In this document: positions 36,145 through 44,687 of the stretch, piece after piece
Numbering within the stretch: position 1 is the first letter of the stretch
Layout of the letters: each line of letters begins with the position of its first letter
Assembly: GCA_964547135.1 (NCBI GenBank)
Contig: CAZJMK010000009.1
Span: forward strand, 9,082-73,081
Direction: 5' to 3'
Source: JAJXSS01 sp964547135
GTDB lineage: Bacteria > Planctomycetota > Phycisphaerae > Phycisphaerales > Phycisphaeraceae
Length of the DNA: 64,000 nt
Notes under the pieces: generated by a model
Database searches by the model: none
What the model was told of the DNA's origin: nothing
The model's input: the letters and a program-made list of their open reading frames with translations, nothing else
Made by a program: the position numbers and the translations under genes

Positions 36145-36300
36145 ACCACAGAGACACAGAGACACAGAGCAGAACACAAATGCAATGCGGACTGGATCAG
36201 AGTTATAAAACAGGAATGTCGAGGTAAAAACCGGAAAGCAAGCCCAGGTGCGGTTGCTTGTTGAGCCTTGTACTTCTCTGTGCCTCTGTGTCTCTGTGGT
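36145..36300. repeat. Family H repeat (CACAGAGACACAGAG ... CTCTGTGTCTCTGTGG)
   Basis: ACCACAGAGACACAGAGACA at the left is mirrored by TGCCTCTGTGTCTCTGTGGT at the right. A diverged relative lies at 55116-55240. Similar sequence is widespread in environmental bacterial genomes. Confidence 0.6.
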
Positions 36301-36347
36301 GAATCTATTATTGTCGAAAATACCACCAGAACTATCGAGGCCCCGAC

Positions 36348-37037
36348 ATGATCCGTGCCATCATTTTCGATTTCGACGGCGTCATCGCCGACAGTGAACC
36401 GCTGCACTGGCGGGCACTCTTGCGCACCGTCGAACCCATGAACATTCACTTCACCTACCAGCAGTACCTCGACCAGTACGTCGGGTTTGATGATCGTGAT
36501 GCCCTGCGCACGATTTTACAGCAGTACGGCAGACGCGACGCCGACGACCCGCAAAAGCTCAAAGCTTTGATCGATCACAAAGGCGACCTTTTCGAACAGG
36601 TCGTGGCGGAGGGCGTCACCAGTTTTCCCGGAACCATCGAGTTTGTGAAACAGGCTGCGTCACACGGACCGATTGCGATTGCTTCGGGGGCTACCCGCCG
36701 TGATATTGATTTGATTCTCGGTCGGCTGGGGCTGGCGGAACTGTTTGCCACCATCGTCACCGCGGACATGGTGCAATGCTCCAAGCCCGATCCGCAAACC
36801 TATGTCATGGCTTTCACGCAGTTGCAGCAAAAACACGCGAGCTTGAAGTTGCAGCCGACGGATTGTTTAGCCATCGAAGACACCGCAGCAGGCATCACGG
36901 CAGCGCAAGCCGCTGGTTTATGGACACTGGGGCTGACCACCACCGGCCCAGCCGAACTGGTGCAAAAAGCCCATCGCACCCGCGCCAACCTCGACGGGCT
37001 GACCATGAGCGACTTGGCCAAGTGGTATCAGGGATGA
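36348..37037 (+). CDS. HAD-superfamily phosphatase, CbbY/phosphoglucomutase-like
   Basis: A 229-residue HAD hydrolase with motif I IIFDFDGVIADSEPLHWRAL (D8, D10), a helical cap (FTYQQYLDQYVGFDDRDALR), motif II IAIASGATRRDI, motif III KPDPQTYVMAFTQL and motif IV AIEDTAAGITAAQAAGLWTL. It is a second member of the subgroup found at 13853, with moderate similarity in the motifs only. A sugar-phosphate phosphatase or mutase role is inferred. The gene is flanked on both sides by repeat islands, and no operon partner is seen. Confidence 0.88.
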   Translation: MIRAIIFDFDGVIADSEPLHWRALLRTVEPMNIHFTYQQYLDQYVGFDDRDALRTILQQYGRRDADDPQKLKALIDHKGDLFEQVVAEGVTSFPGTIEFVKQAASHGPIAIASGATRRDIDLILGRLGLAELFATIVTADMVQCSKPDPQTYVMAFTQLQQKHASLKLQPTDCLAIEDTAAGITAAQAAGLWTLGLTTTGPAELVQKAHRTRANLDGLTMSDLAKWYQG

Positions 37038-37084
37038 GGAAAGTGGCAAGTGGTCGAGTGGTCAAGTGCCGGATGAACAAGAAC

Positions 37085-37156
37085 TGACGCCGAGGGCTTT
37101 AGCCCCGGATTTCGCACCACAACCATGACCATCCGGCCCTGAAGGGCACGGCGTCA
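37085..37156. repeat. Family B hairpin element
   Basis: TGACGCCGAGGGCTTTAGCC at the left and CCCTGAAGGGCACGGCGTCA at the right. Family A units (37040-37069) precede it. A family J palindrome, TAGCCCAGCCGCCCCCGGCT followed by GGGTAAA (37247-37269), and a GCGCCCCGGGGGCGGTGCC stretch follow before the suf promoter. Confidence 0.7.
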
Positions 37157-37408
37157 ATGATGCCTGTTGTGCGGCAGACGACAATGGTTTGAGCCTCACC
37201 CCCGTGGGCGTTTCCGGCAGCGGTGCCACAACGGAGTGTGTTGTAGCCCAGCCGCCCCCGGCTGGGTAAATGGTGGTGCATAACGACATCGACGAGGGCG
37301 CCCCGGGGGCGGTGCCACATCAACCTTCATGTCCATGAAAACAGCCTCGTAACCACCCTGATCATGTTTTTTTTATCCCCCCAGTAGAAATTAGCATTCT
37401 TTTGGTGC

Positions 37409-37441
37409 TATTATTTAAAGCGTGTTGAGAATCAAACTCAA
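37409..37441 (+). promoter_or_regulatory. suf promoter region: TATTAT -10 and Fur-like box
   Basis: TATTAT at 37409-37414 is a fair -10 box. TTGAGAATCAAACTCAA (37425-37441) is an imperfect inverted repeat of the 7-1-7 Fur type (TGAGAAT-C-AAACTCA). It lies where a bound repressor would block early transcription of sufB. No good -35 box is visible. Iron or peroxide control is inferred. Confidence 0.5.
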
Positions 37442-37461
37442 TGGCGTTGTTGGAGATTGCC

Positions 37462-38955
37462 ATGACGACACAAACGCAGGATTTAGAGACACTTGCCAAG
37501 CAGCCGTATAAGTATGGTTTTGTGACGGTGGTGGAGCAGGAGACGCTTCCGCCGGGCTTGAATGAGGATGTGATTGCCCAGATTTCCGCCAAGAAGGGGG
37601 AACCGCAATGGTTACTCGACTGGCGGCTGAAGGCTTATCGGCATTGGTTGACGATGAAGCAGCCGGATTGGCCGTTTTTACCTTATGGGTATGGGCCGAT
37701 TGATTATCAGGCGGTGAGTTATTACTCGGCACCGAAGAAGAAACCCAACCTCAAAAGTTTGGACGAAATCGACCCACAGGTGCGTGCGACGTATGAAAAG
37801 CTGGGCATTCCGATCAGCGAGCAGAAAAAACTGGCGGGGGTGGTGGAAACGGAAAGTGTGAATGCGGAGGGTCAGCCGAAGGTGGCGGTGGATGCGGTGT
37901 TTGATTCGGTTTCGGTGGCCACGACGTTCCGCGAGGAACTTAAAAAACAGGGCATCATTTTCTGTTCGATCAGCGAAGCGGTGAAGGAGCACCCTGAACT
38001 GGTGCGCGAATATTTGGGGTCGGTGGTGCCTTATTCGGACAATTACTTTGCCACGCTCAACAGCGCGGTGTTCACGGATGGGTCGTTTGTGTACATCCCC
38101 AAGGGTGTGCGCTGCCCGATGGAGCTATCGACCTATTTTCGGATCAACGCAGCCAACACCGGGCAGTTTGAACGGACGCTGATCATTGCGGATGAAGATA
38201 GCTATGTATCGTACTTGGAAGGCTGCACCGCCCCGATGCGGGATGAAAATCAGTTGCACGCAGCCGTGGTGGAGTTGGTTGCTCTGCGGAATGCAACAAT
38301 CAAGTATTCGACGATACAGAACTGGTACCCGGGCGATGCGGAGGGGAAGGGCGGCATTTACAATTTTGTCACCAAGCGCGGGGCCTGCCGGGGTGATAAG
38401 TCGCGCATCAGTTGGACGCAGGTGGAGACCGGCTCGGCGATCACCTGGAAATACCCCTCGTGCATTTTGCAGGGCGATGAGAGTGTCGGTGAGTTTTATT
38501 CCGTGGCTGTCACCAACGGTCATCAGCAGGCGGACACGGGCACCAAAATGATTCACATCGGCAAACGCACCCGCAGCACGATTGTGAGCAAAGGGATCGC
38601 GGCAGGCAAAGGGCACAATGCGTATCGGGGCCTGGTGAAGATGCTGCCGGGGGCGGCCCACAGCCGAAACTTCACGCAATGCGATTCGCTATTGATTGGT
38701 TCCGCCTGCGGGGCGCATACCTTCCCTTACATTCAGGTGCAGAACCCCACGAGCAGTGCGGAACACGAAGCCTCGACGAGCAAGATCGCCGAGGACCAGC
38801 TTTTTTACTGTCAACAGCGCGGACTGGAGACTGAACAGGCGGTCAACCTGATCGTCAATGGATTCGTGAAGGAAGTGTTCAAGGAACTGCCCATGGAATT
38901 CGCGGTGGAGGCGAACAAGTTACTGGCGATCAGTCTGGAAGGGAGTGTGGGATGA
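37462..38955 (+). CDS. sufB: Fe-S cluster assembly scaffold SufB
   Basis: SufB is the main scaffold on which the SufBCD complex builds [Fe-S] clusters. The 497-residue product has the family blocks NSAVFTDGSFVYIPKGVRCP, MELSTYFRINAANTGQFERT, DSYVSYLEGCTAPMRDENQL, HAAVVELVALRNATIKYSTI, QNWYPGDAEGKGGIYNFVTK, and HTFPYIQVQNPTSSAEHEAS near the end. Length is normal. GGAG at about 37453 precedes ATG 37462; an upstream ATG at 37441 overlaps the Fur-like box and is less likely. It begins the SUF locus; sufC follows after a gap of about 150 bases filled by a tandem-repeat hairpin. Confidence 0.97.
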   Translation: MTTQTQDLETLAKQPYKYGFVTVVEQETLPPGLNEDVIAQISAKKGEPQWLLDWRLKAYRHWLTMKQPDWPFLPYGYGPIDYQAVSYYSAPKKKPNLKSLDEIDPQVRATYEKLGIPISEQKKLAGVVETESVNAEGQPKVAVDAVFDSVSVATTFREELKKQGIIFCSISEAVKEHPELVREYLGSVVPYSDNYFATLNSAVFTDGSFVYIPKGVRCPMELSTYFRINAANTGQFERTLIIADEDSYVSYLEGCTAPMRDENQLHAAVVELVALRNATIKYSTIQNWYPGDAEGKGGIYNFVTKRGACRGDKSRISWTQVETGSAITWKYPSCILQGDESVGEFYSVAVTNGHQQADTGTKMIHIGKRTRSTIVSKGIAAGKGHNAYRGLVKMLPGAAHSRNFTQCDSLLIGSACGAHTFPYIQVQNPTSSAEHEASTSKIAEDQLFYCQQRGLETEQAVNLIVNGFVKEVFKELPMEFAVEANKLLAISLEGSVG

Positions 38956-38962
38956 AGAAGTG

Positions 38963-39062
38963 GTGGCTAGGAGCTAGGAGCTAGGAGCTAGGAGCTAGGA
39001 GCTAACAATACTGTATAGAATTGTATGTTCTGCCCAGCTACCAGCCCCTAGCACCTAGCCAC
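38963..39062. repeat. Tandem 7-base CTAGGAG array with inverted end
   Basis: At least five CTAGGAG units (38967-39003) lie left of a reversed, diverged set (CAGCTACCAGCCCCTAGCAC) ending CCTAGCCAC. The outer nine bases, GTGGCTAGG and CCTAGCCAC, pair perfectly. The element occupies the sufB-sufC gap. Confidence 0.7.
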
Positions 39063-39107
39063 CTTTAATTTCGTGGCCAACAGAATAATGCATCAGGAGT
39101 ATCAACC

Positions 39108-39863
39108 ATGCTGGAAATACGAAACTTACACGCGAACGTCGAAGGCAGGGAGATTTTGAAAGGATTGACGCTGACCATCAAGCCCGGCGAAGTTCATTCG
39201 ATCATGGGGCCCAATGGTTCGGGGAAAAGTACCTTGGCGCAGGTACTGGCCGGGAAGGAGGATTACGAAATCACCGCGGGTGAAATTCTTTTTCAGGGCA
39301 AGAACCTGATCGAGATGGATATTCACGAACGGGCAGCGGAGGGGTTGTTTTTGGCGTTTCAGTACCCGGTGGAGATACCGGGCGTGAATCAGACGCTGTT
39401 TCTGCGTTCAGCACTCAATGCGGTGCGCAAGCATCGCGGGCAACCGGAACTGGATGCGGTGACCGCGCTCAAATACCTGCGAGAAAAGGCCAGGGTGGTG
39501 GACCTGGACCCGGACTTCCTCAAACGGGCCGTGAACGAAGGGTTTTCGGGCGGGGAAAAGAAGCGCAACGAAGTCTATCAAATGGCGGTGCTCGAACCGA
39601 CCTTTGCGGTTTTGGATGAAACCGATTCGGGGCTGGATATCGATGCCTTGCGCATCGTGGCCCAAGGTGTCAACGCCATGCGCAGCAAGGATCGCTCCTT
39701 TTTGGTGATCACGCACTACCAACGTTTGCTGGAATACATTGTGCCCGACTATGTGCATGTTTTGGTCGATGGGCGAATCGCCCGCTCGGGCGGCAAGGAA
39801 CTGGCCCTGGAACTCGAAGCCAATGGTTATGCGGCGTATGAGGAAGAAGTGGATCGGGCATGA
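39108..39863 (+). CDS. sufC: Fe-S cluster assembly ATPase SufC
   Basis: SufC is the ABC-type ATPase that drives conformational change of SufBD. The 251-residue product has Walker A GPNGSGKSTLAQ, the Q-loop FQYPVEIPG with the SufC-specific EIPGV continuation, signature FSGGEKKRNE, Walker B FAVLDETDSGLDIDAL and the H-loop ITHYQRLL. Length and motifs are typical. A CAGGAG ribosome site lies before ATG 39108. Confidence 0.97.
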   Translation: MLEIRNLHANVEGREILKGLTLTIKPGEVHSIMGPNGSGKSTLAQVLAGKEDYEITAGEILFQGKNLIEMDIHERAAEGLFLAFQYPVEIPGVNQTLFLRSALNAVRKHRGQPELDAVTALKYLREKARVVDLDPDFLKRAVNEGFSGGEKKRNEVYQMAVLEPTFAVLDETDSGLDIDALRIVAQGVNAMRSKDRSFLVITHYQRLLEYIVPDYVHVLVDGRIARSGGKELALELEANGYAAYEEEVDRA

Positions 39864-40054
39864 TTTCGAATTTCGGATTTCGGATTTCGAATTTCGAATT
39901 TAGCGGGAGGATTCGCTGTTAAAACCATCGGAGTTCGAAATTAGACAGAGGAATCATAGTTGTAGCCGTCAAATTTCGATTTTACAGGAATTGGCATCAA
40001 ACAACCGTTGGTATCGGCTCAATTTCGAAATTCGAAATTCCATATTCGAAATCG
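39864..40054. repeat. Family I element, copy 1 (sufC-sufD gap)
   Basis: TTTCGAATTTCGGATTTCGG-type units on the left, AATTTCGAAATTCGAAATTC units on the right, with a unique-looking middle containing GATTCGCTGTTAAAACCATC. A second, shorter copy with the same middle lies after sufD. Confidence 0.65.
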
Positions 40055-40100
40055 AGCGTTGATTGGACGCACGCAACTTTATTGTGGATGGATACAGCTT

Positions 40101-41441
40101 ATGACCGCCTTGGACACACCCATCACGACCACGGATCGATTCACCCAGCTGCACCAGCAGTTGCAACAACGGCTGGGTGGGGCGGCGGAATCATGGTTAC
40201 CAAAGCTGCGCACACAGGGGCTTGCGCATTTTCATCGGCAGGGTTGGCCGACCGGCGACCATGAGGCATGGCGCTATACCAACCTCAAGGAACTGGTACA
40301 GACCCCCTGGCAACCCGCAGCCAACACGACCATCGGCTCACCAACCCATGCGCAGATCAAAGCACTCCGTTTGCCGGGCGTATGGTCGGCTGTGTTGGTA
40401 TTTGTTGATGGTCGTTACCAACCCGGACTATCAACCATCAATCAACTGCCCAAAGGCGTGATTGTCACCGGACTGGCACAAGCCATCGAACGTCACCCGG
40501 AACTGGTGCAGGCTCACCTTGGCAGACTCGCCACCGGGGAAGACGACGCCCTGGCAGCCCTGAACACCGCGATGATCGAAGACGGAGCGTTTGTGCATGT
40601 GTCAAAAAGCGTCACCCTGGCGCAACCGGTGTTGTTATTGTTTGTCGCCGGCGATGCGGGGGAAGTACTATCAGCCACGCACCCGCGCAACCTGATCGTG
40701 GTGGAGGACGATGGGAACGCGGTGGTCGTCGAACATTATGTTTCCCTTTCTGCTCAGCGGACTTTTTCCAACGGTTTAACCGAAGCGATCGTCGGCGATC
40801 GTGCCCACCTCGACCATTACGTCATCGAAGAGGAAAACCAGCAGACGTTCAGCATTTGTGCGTTGTATAGCAAACAGGGCGTTGATAGTAAGTTTGCCTC
40901 GCACACGGCCTTGCTGGGCGGGCAACTGGTACGCAATGATGTGCATGTGGCATTGGCAGGCGACCGGGCATGGTCACTGCTCAATGGGCTGTTCATACCA
41001 ACTGGGGGGCAGCACATGGACAATCACATGCGCGTGGTGCATGACTGCCTGCATGGGGACAGTCGGCAGTTTTACAAAGGGGTGCTCAATGACCAGGCCA
41101 CGGGCGTGTTCACCGGACGCATCGTGGTCCGTGAAGGGGCGCAGAAGACCGACGCCAAGCAGACCAATCGCAACCTGTTACTATCCGACAAAGCCCGCAT
41201 CACCACCCGGCCGCAATTGGAAATTTACGCCGATGACGTGAAATGCACGCACGGAGCGACCACCGGGCAACTGGATGAGCAGGCCCTGTTTTACCTGCAG
41301 GCCCGCGGCCTACCGACCGATCAGGCCCGGGCGATGCTGATACATGCCTTTGCCCAGGAAAGTCTGGAACGGATGGAATTGGCAACCGTGCGGGAGTATT
41401 TGACGCAACGACTATTGGAGAAGTTGGAACAACATCGGTAG
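40101..41441 (+). CDS. sufD: Fe-S cluster assembly protein SufD
   Basis: SufD pairs with SufB and is needed for iron entry to the scaffold. The 446-residue product has the N-terminal helical region with GDHEAWRYTNLKEL, the beta-helix core with EDGAFVHVSKSV and VVVEHYVS, and the C-terminal TDAKQTNRNLLLSDKARITT, RPQLEIYADDVKCTHGATTG and EQALFYLQARGLP blocks shared by SufB/SufD. The frame extends upstream to 40008 through family I repeats, but ATG 40101 begins the family-like sequence. Confidence 0.95.
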   Translation: MTALDTPITTTDRFTQLHQQLQQRLGGAAESWLPKLRTQGLAHFHRQGWPTGDHEAWRYTNLKELVQTPWQPAANTTIGSPTHAQIKALRLPGVWSAVLVFVDGRYQPGLSTINQLPKGVIVTGLAQAIERHPELVQAHLGRLATGEDDALAALNTAMIEDGAFVHVSKSVTLAQPVLLLFVAGDAGEVLSATHPRNLIVVEDDGNAVVVEHYVSLSAQRTFSNGLTEAIVGDRAHLDHYVIEEENQQTFSICALYSKQGVDSKFASHTALLGGQLVRNDVHVALAGDRAWSLLNGLFIPTGGQHMDNHMRVVHDCLHGDSRQFYKGVLNDQATGVFTGRIVVREGAQKTDAKQTNRNLLLSDKARITTRPQLEIYADDVKCTHGATTGQLDEQALFYLQARGLPTDQARAMLIHAFAQESLERMELATVREYLTQRLLEKLEQHR

Positions 41442-41576
41442 ATTTCGAATTTCGGATTTCGGATTTCGAATTTAGCGGTAAGACCCGCTGTTGAAACCAT
41501 CGGATTTCGGATTTCAATCAAACATACTATTACGAGGCTCAACTTCGAAATTCGAAATTCCCTATTCGAAATCGAA
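41442..41576. repeat. Family I element, copy 2 (after sufD)
   Basis: Begins at the sufD stop codon with ATTTCGAATTTCGGATTTCG, has a middle with GACCCGCTGTTGAAACCATC, and ends with ACTTCGAAATTCGAAATTCC and TATTCGAAATCGAAC. It is collinear with copy 1 apart from about 55 extra bases in copy 1. Confidence 0.65.
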
Positions 41577-41609
41577 CAACCTTGAACGAGCATGAACAGG
41601 AGTGATGAT

Positions 41610-42491
41610 ATGAGTACGACCAACTATGTTCGCCCCGAAGTGCTGGTGAGCACGCAATGGGTGGATGAGAATCGCAAATACACCGACCGTATCCGCGTGG
41701 TGGAAAGCAATGAAGACCTGCTGGTGTATGGCACGGGACACATTCCCGAAGCGGTGCATATCGACTGGGCCAACGACCTCAATGATGCGACGGTGCGTGA
41801 TTACATTGACTCGGAGCGCTTTGCGGAGATTTGCGCGAAGCACGGCATACGCCCGGACACGACGGTGGTGTTTTACGGGGACAAGAGCAACTGGTGGGCG
41901 TGTTATGCGTTCTGGGTGTTCAAACTGTTTGGGCATGAGGACTGCCGAATCATGGATGGGGGGCGCAAAAAGTGGGTTTTGGAGAATCGGGATTTGAGCA
42001 AGGAGAAACCCAGTTACCCGCAGGCGATTTACCCGACGCCGATGCGCGATGATACGCAGATTCGTGCTTTCCGTGAGCAGGTGTTGGCACACTGCAAGGC
42101 TGGGCTGCCGTTGGTGGATGTGCGTTCGCCCAAGGAATACTCCGGCGAACTGACGCACATGCCCGAATACCCGCAGGAAGGCGTGCTCCGCGGCGGTCAC
42201 ATTCCCGGAGCGGTGAGTGTACCTTGGGCCAGGGCGACTAATGAGGATGGTACTTTCAAGTCACGGGCGGAGTTGGAAAAACTGTATCAACAGGAACAGG
42301 GTTTGAAGCCGGGGGATAATGTGGTGGTGTATTGCCGAATTGGGGAGCGGTCGAGTCATACGTGGTTTGTGCTGACGTATCTGCTGGGGTTCAAGAACGT
42401 GCGGAATTACGATGGGTCGTGGACGGAATGGGGCAACGCGGTCGGGCTGCCGATTGAAAAACCGCAGGGCAGCAAGGTTGGGTCGGTGTGA
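41610..42491 (+). CDS. Thiosulfate sulfurtransferase (tandem rhodanese)
   Basis: A 293-residue two-domain rhodanese. The inactive N-terminal domain has GHIPEAVHIDWANDLND and VVFYGDKSNWWACYAFWVFKLFGH, and the C-terminal domain has VDVRSPKEYSGE, GGHIPGAVSVPWARA and the active loop VVVYCRIGERSSHTWFVL with the persulfide cysteine at C242. It resembles CysA/SseA-type thiosulfate:cyanide sulfurtransferases. AGGAG lies before ATG 41610. Placement between sufD and sufE, where sufS would be expected, suggests it feeds sulfur to the SUF machinery, an inference. Confidence 0.92.
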   Translation: MSTTNYVRPEVLVSTQWVDENRKYTDRIRVVESNEDLLVYGTGHIPEAVHIDWANDLNDATVRDYIDSERFAEICAKHGIRPDTTVVFYGDKSNWWACYAFWVFKLFGHEDCRIMDGGRKKWVLENRDLSKEKPSYPQAIYPTPMRDDTQIRAFREQVLAHCKAGLPLVDVRSPKEYSGELTHMPEYPQEGVLRGGHIPGAVSVPWARATNEDGTFKSRAELEKLYQQEQGLKPGDNVVVYCRIGERSSHTWFVLTYLLGFKNVRNYDGSWTEWGNAVGLPIEKPQGSKVGSV

Positions 42492-42521
42492 ATCAAGGAA
42501 AGTGACCCCCGGAATTGGAGC

Positions 42522-42944
42522 ATGATGACCACCACCTTCGACGACATCATCGATACCTTTCAATCGGTGGATCAGGACATGCGGTTGGAGTTGTTGTTGG
42601 ATTATGCGCAGCGGTTGCCGGCGTTGCCCGCACGGTTGCAAGCGCAACGGGACCAAGGAATGAACCGGGTGGAGGAGTGCCAGACGCCGGTGTTTCTGTG
42701 GGTGGAACAGGAGGGCGACAAGGTTCGACTGTATGCGGATGTCGCGCAGGAAGCGCCGACGATTCGCGGGCTGGTTTCCATTTTGGTGCATGCCCTCGAC
42801 GGAGCGACAGCGGAACAGGTGCGGGCGGTGCCGGGGGATTTACTGGCCAAACTCGGACTGGATGGCGCGATACGGATGAACCGCGTGGTCGGTCTGGCGG
42901 CGATGATCGGTCGCATTCGGCGGGCAGCGGGGAAGAATGGATGA
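42522..42944 (+). CDS. sufE: SufE-like sulfur acceptor protein
   Basis: SufE accepts persulfide sulfur and passes it to SufB. The 140-residue product follows the family pattern: DIIDTFQSVDQDMRLELLLDYAQRLPALPA, the acceptor region NRVEECQTPVFLWVE with C53, YADVAQEAPTIRGLVSILV and a C-terminal LGLDGAIRMNRVVGLAAMIGRIR. The surroundings of the cysteine are slightly changed from the usual GCxSxVW. It follows the rhodanese by about 30 bases, in the same direction. Confidence 0.9.
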   Translation: MMTTTFDDIIDTFQSVDQDMRLELLLDYAQRLPALPARLQAQRDQGMNRVEECQTPVFLWVEQEGDKVRLYADVAQEAPTIRGLVSILVHALDGATAEQVRAVPGDLLAKLGLDGAIRMNRVVGLAAMIGRIRRAAGKNG

Positions 42945-43155
42945 TGGATCATGGATAATGGATGATGTAAAAAACCTTCGTCATTGATTAGTTGATTTGC
43001 GTTTCGGAGTTGAAGTTGTCGGATTTGCCAAGCCAAGGACGAGGCCGACAGGCCGAGGGCTTGGGTATGGTTTGAAGTGGCCAAGTGATTGAATCGCGGG
43101 TTGTCGCCCGCAACTGGTATGAACTTTCACAACCTGCCAGCGTAGCGAGATAACC

Positions 43156-43527
43156 ATGGAAAGACGCATTTGGCCGCAGGATCAGACCAAGGTGCCGGCG
43201 GAGGAACCGTTGCCTGCGGATGCACCGCTGCATGACAGGGTGGTGGCTGCGGTACGTCGGGTGTACGACCCGGAAATACCGGTGAACATTTACGACCTGG
43301 GTTTGATTTACAAGATTGATGCGAATCTGGAAACCGGGCGGGTGTATGTGCAGATGACGCTGACTTCGCCGCACTGCCCGGAAGCCGAGTCGATACCGGG
43401 CAAGGTGCGCGCGGAGATTGAACGGGTGCCGGAGGTGAAGGAGGCGGAGGTGGATGTGGTCTGGTCGCCGCCTTGGGACAAGAGCAAGATGAGTGAGGAT
43501 GCGAAATTGATTTTGGGGTTGGAGTGA
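43156..43527 (+). CDS. sufT: SufT/MIP18-family (DUF59) Fe-S assembly factor
   Basis: A 123-residue DUF59 protein with VVAAVRRVYDPEIPVNIYDL, GLIYKID, and MTLTSPHCPEAESIPGKV carrying the conserved cysteine, then VVWSPPWDKSKMSEDAKLIL. SufT is an auxiliary maturation factor for Fe-S proteins commonly encoded with sufBCD. It lies about 210 bases after sufE; the gap contains a family F pair (CCAAGGACGAG...GGGCTTGGGT, 43029-43068) and a family A remnant. Confidence 0.92.
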   Translation: MERRIWPQDQTKVPAEEPLPADAPLHDRVVAAVRRVYDPEIPVNIYDLGLIYKIDANLETGRVYVQMTLTSPHCPEAESIPGKVRAEIERVPEVKEAEVDVVWSPPWDKSKMSEDAKLILGLE

Positions 43528-43879
43528 AGAGCGACAACGACAGGGCGATGGCGATTCAAATCACCAATTTTTCAGATACCCGAGTCCTCGAAGACTCGTC
43601 CTCGGCTTGGCAGGATTGCGAACGCTGTTGACAGTGATACATGAGAATGACATGAATGTTCGGCGAATGTTTGTGCATTATTTTCAGTTTTTTCAGCCGC
43701 AGCGAACTTTATGGGTTGACGAATCGAAATGATCGGCTAGGGTACGAAATGGGTCAGCGTTCCCTTGTGAACGCGGCACGCACAAGTCATACCCTGTGAC
43801 CACGGTGTTGCAGGAAGGAGGTTTCGCAATCGGCTGCCAGCCGATGCCTCGTTTTTTCATTTTACTGGGAGTACCTTGT
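43528..43879 (+). promoter_or_regulatory. Leader of the methyltransferase/ABC operon, with promoter-like and hairpin elements
   Basis: TTGACG (about 43716) and TAGGGT (about 43738), 16 bases apart, form a weak promoter. Downstream are the stem GCGTTC-6-GAACGC (about 43758-43775), AAGGAGG (43815-43821) and a perfect seven-base hairpin ATCGGCT-3-AGCCGAT (43829-43845) followed six bases later by TTTTTT. This could be an attenuator or a riboswitch-like leader; no known class fits. A family F pair lies near 43578-43612. Confidence 0.35.
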
Positions 43880-44683
43880 ATGACCGCAACCCCTGTAACG
43901 GTCGAAACCGCTGAGCATCAGGTGGCCGGGTTCCGCTTCCGGTTTCCGCGCAATCATCAGTCGATGGAGCAGGACCAGGAATGGTGCCAGGTACAGGTGG
44001 AGGGGCAGTGGCAGCCGCTGCGTTTTCACGATTACGACAAGGTGTATCAGGTTCCCGGTTTGTACGAGGCATTGTTTTACCAGCGTTTGCGCTGCTGTTC
44101 GCCGTATGTGGTGGTGCAACTGCTCAGTCAGGTGCTGACGGATTACCCGGAGTCGATCAGTGATTTGCGGGTGCTGGATGTGGGGGCGGGCAACGGCATC
44201 GTCGGACAGGAATTGCGGGCACAGGGGGCGCCCTACGTGGCGGGCATCGACATTCTGCCCGAGGCACGCGAGGCGGCGATGCGCGATCGGCCGGGGGTTT
44301 ACGATGAGTATCACGTGGCGGACCTGACCGACCTGTCGGACATGCAGCGACATCACCTGATCACTGCGAAACTCAACTGTCTGACGATCGTCGCGGCGCT
44401 GGGGTTTGGCGACATACCCACGGCTGCGTTCATTTCAGCCTGCAACATCATCGATGAAAAAGGCTGGCTGGCGTTCAACATCAAGGAGGATTTTTTGGAC
44501 GAGTCGCTCGACGGCACGGGGTTTTCCCGGCTGATTCACAAGCTCATCCGTGAAAAGGTGATTCAGGTGCAGGCGTATCGGCGGTATCGGCATCGCCTGT
44601 CGGTGCATGGGGAGCCGCTGCATTACGTGGCGGTGACAGCCCGCAAACTGTGCGACATTCCCGCTGCCCTGGTGGTGGAGTGA
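43880..44683 (+). CDS. Class I SAM-dependent methyltransferase
   Basis: A 267-residue protein with the SAM-binding motif I LRVLDVGAGNGIVGQELRAQ, an acidic second strand (VAGIDILPEAREAAMRD) and later strands around NCLTIVAALGFGDIPTAAFI and DEKGWLAFNIKEDFLDESL. The fold is clear but the substrate is not. GGGAG before ATG 43880 sets the start; the frame is open upstream through the leader hairpin. It ends four bases before the GTG of the transporter ATPase, so it is probably in the same operon. A link with betaine or another methylated osmolyte is possible but only inferred from that neighbour. Confidence 0.8.
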   Translation: MTATPVTVETAEHQVAGFRFRFPRNHQSMEQDQEWCQVQVEGQWQPLRFHDYDKVYQVPGLYEALFYQRLRCCSPYVVVQLLSQVLTDYPESISDLRVLDVGAGNGIVGQELRAQGAPYVAGIDILPEAREAAMRDRPGVYDEYHVADLTDLSDMQRHHLITAKLNCLTIVAALGFGDIPTAAFISACNIIDEKGWLAFNIKEDFLDESLDGTGFSRLIHKLIREKVIQVQAYRRYRHRLSVHGEPLHYVAVTARKLCDIPAALVVE

Positions 44684-44687
44684 TGCG

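Noticed and set aside
35871..36449. 192-codon minus-strand frame across 35871-36449
   Set aside because: It crosses a family H repeat and the HAD gene start and has no protein features; the structured RNA interpretation fits better.
38963..39062. CTAGGAG repeats as CRISPR or centromere-like site
   Set aside because: Seven-base direct tandem without spacers, and no partition genes nearby.
43716..43860. Signal recognition particle RNA or a known SAM/SAH riboswitch before the methyltransferase
   Set aside because: The GGAAGGAG string recalls the SRP loop, but the required flanking CAGG/AGCAG pairs are missing, and no SAM or SAH riboswitch consensus fits.
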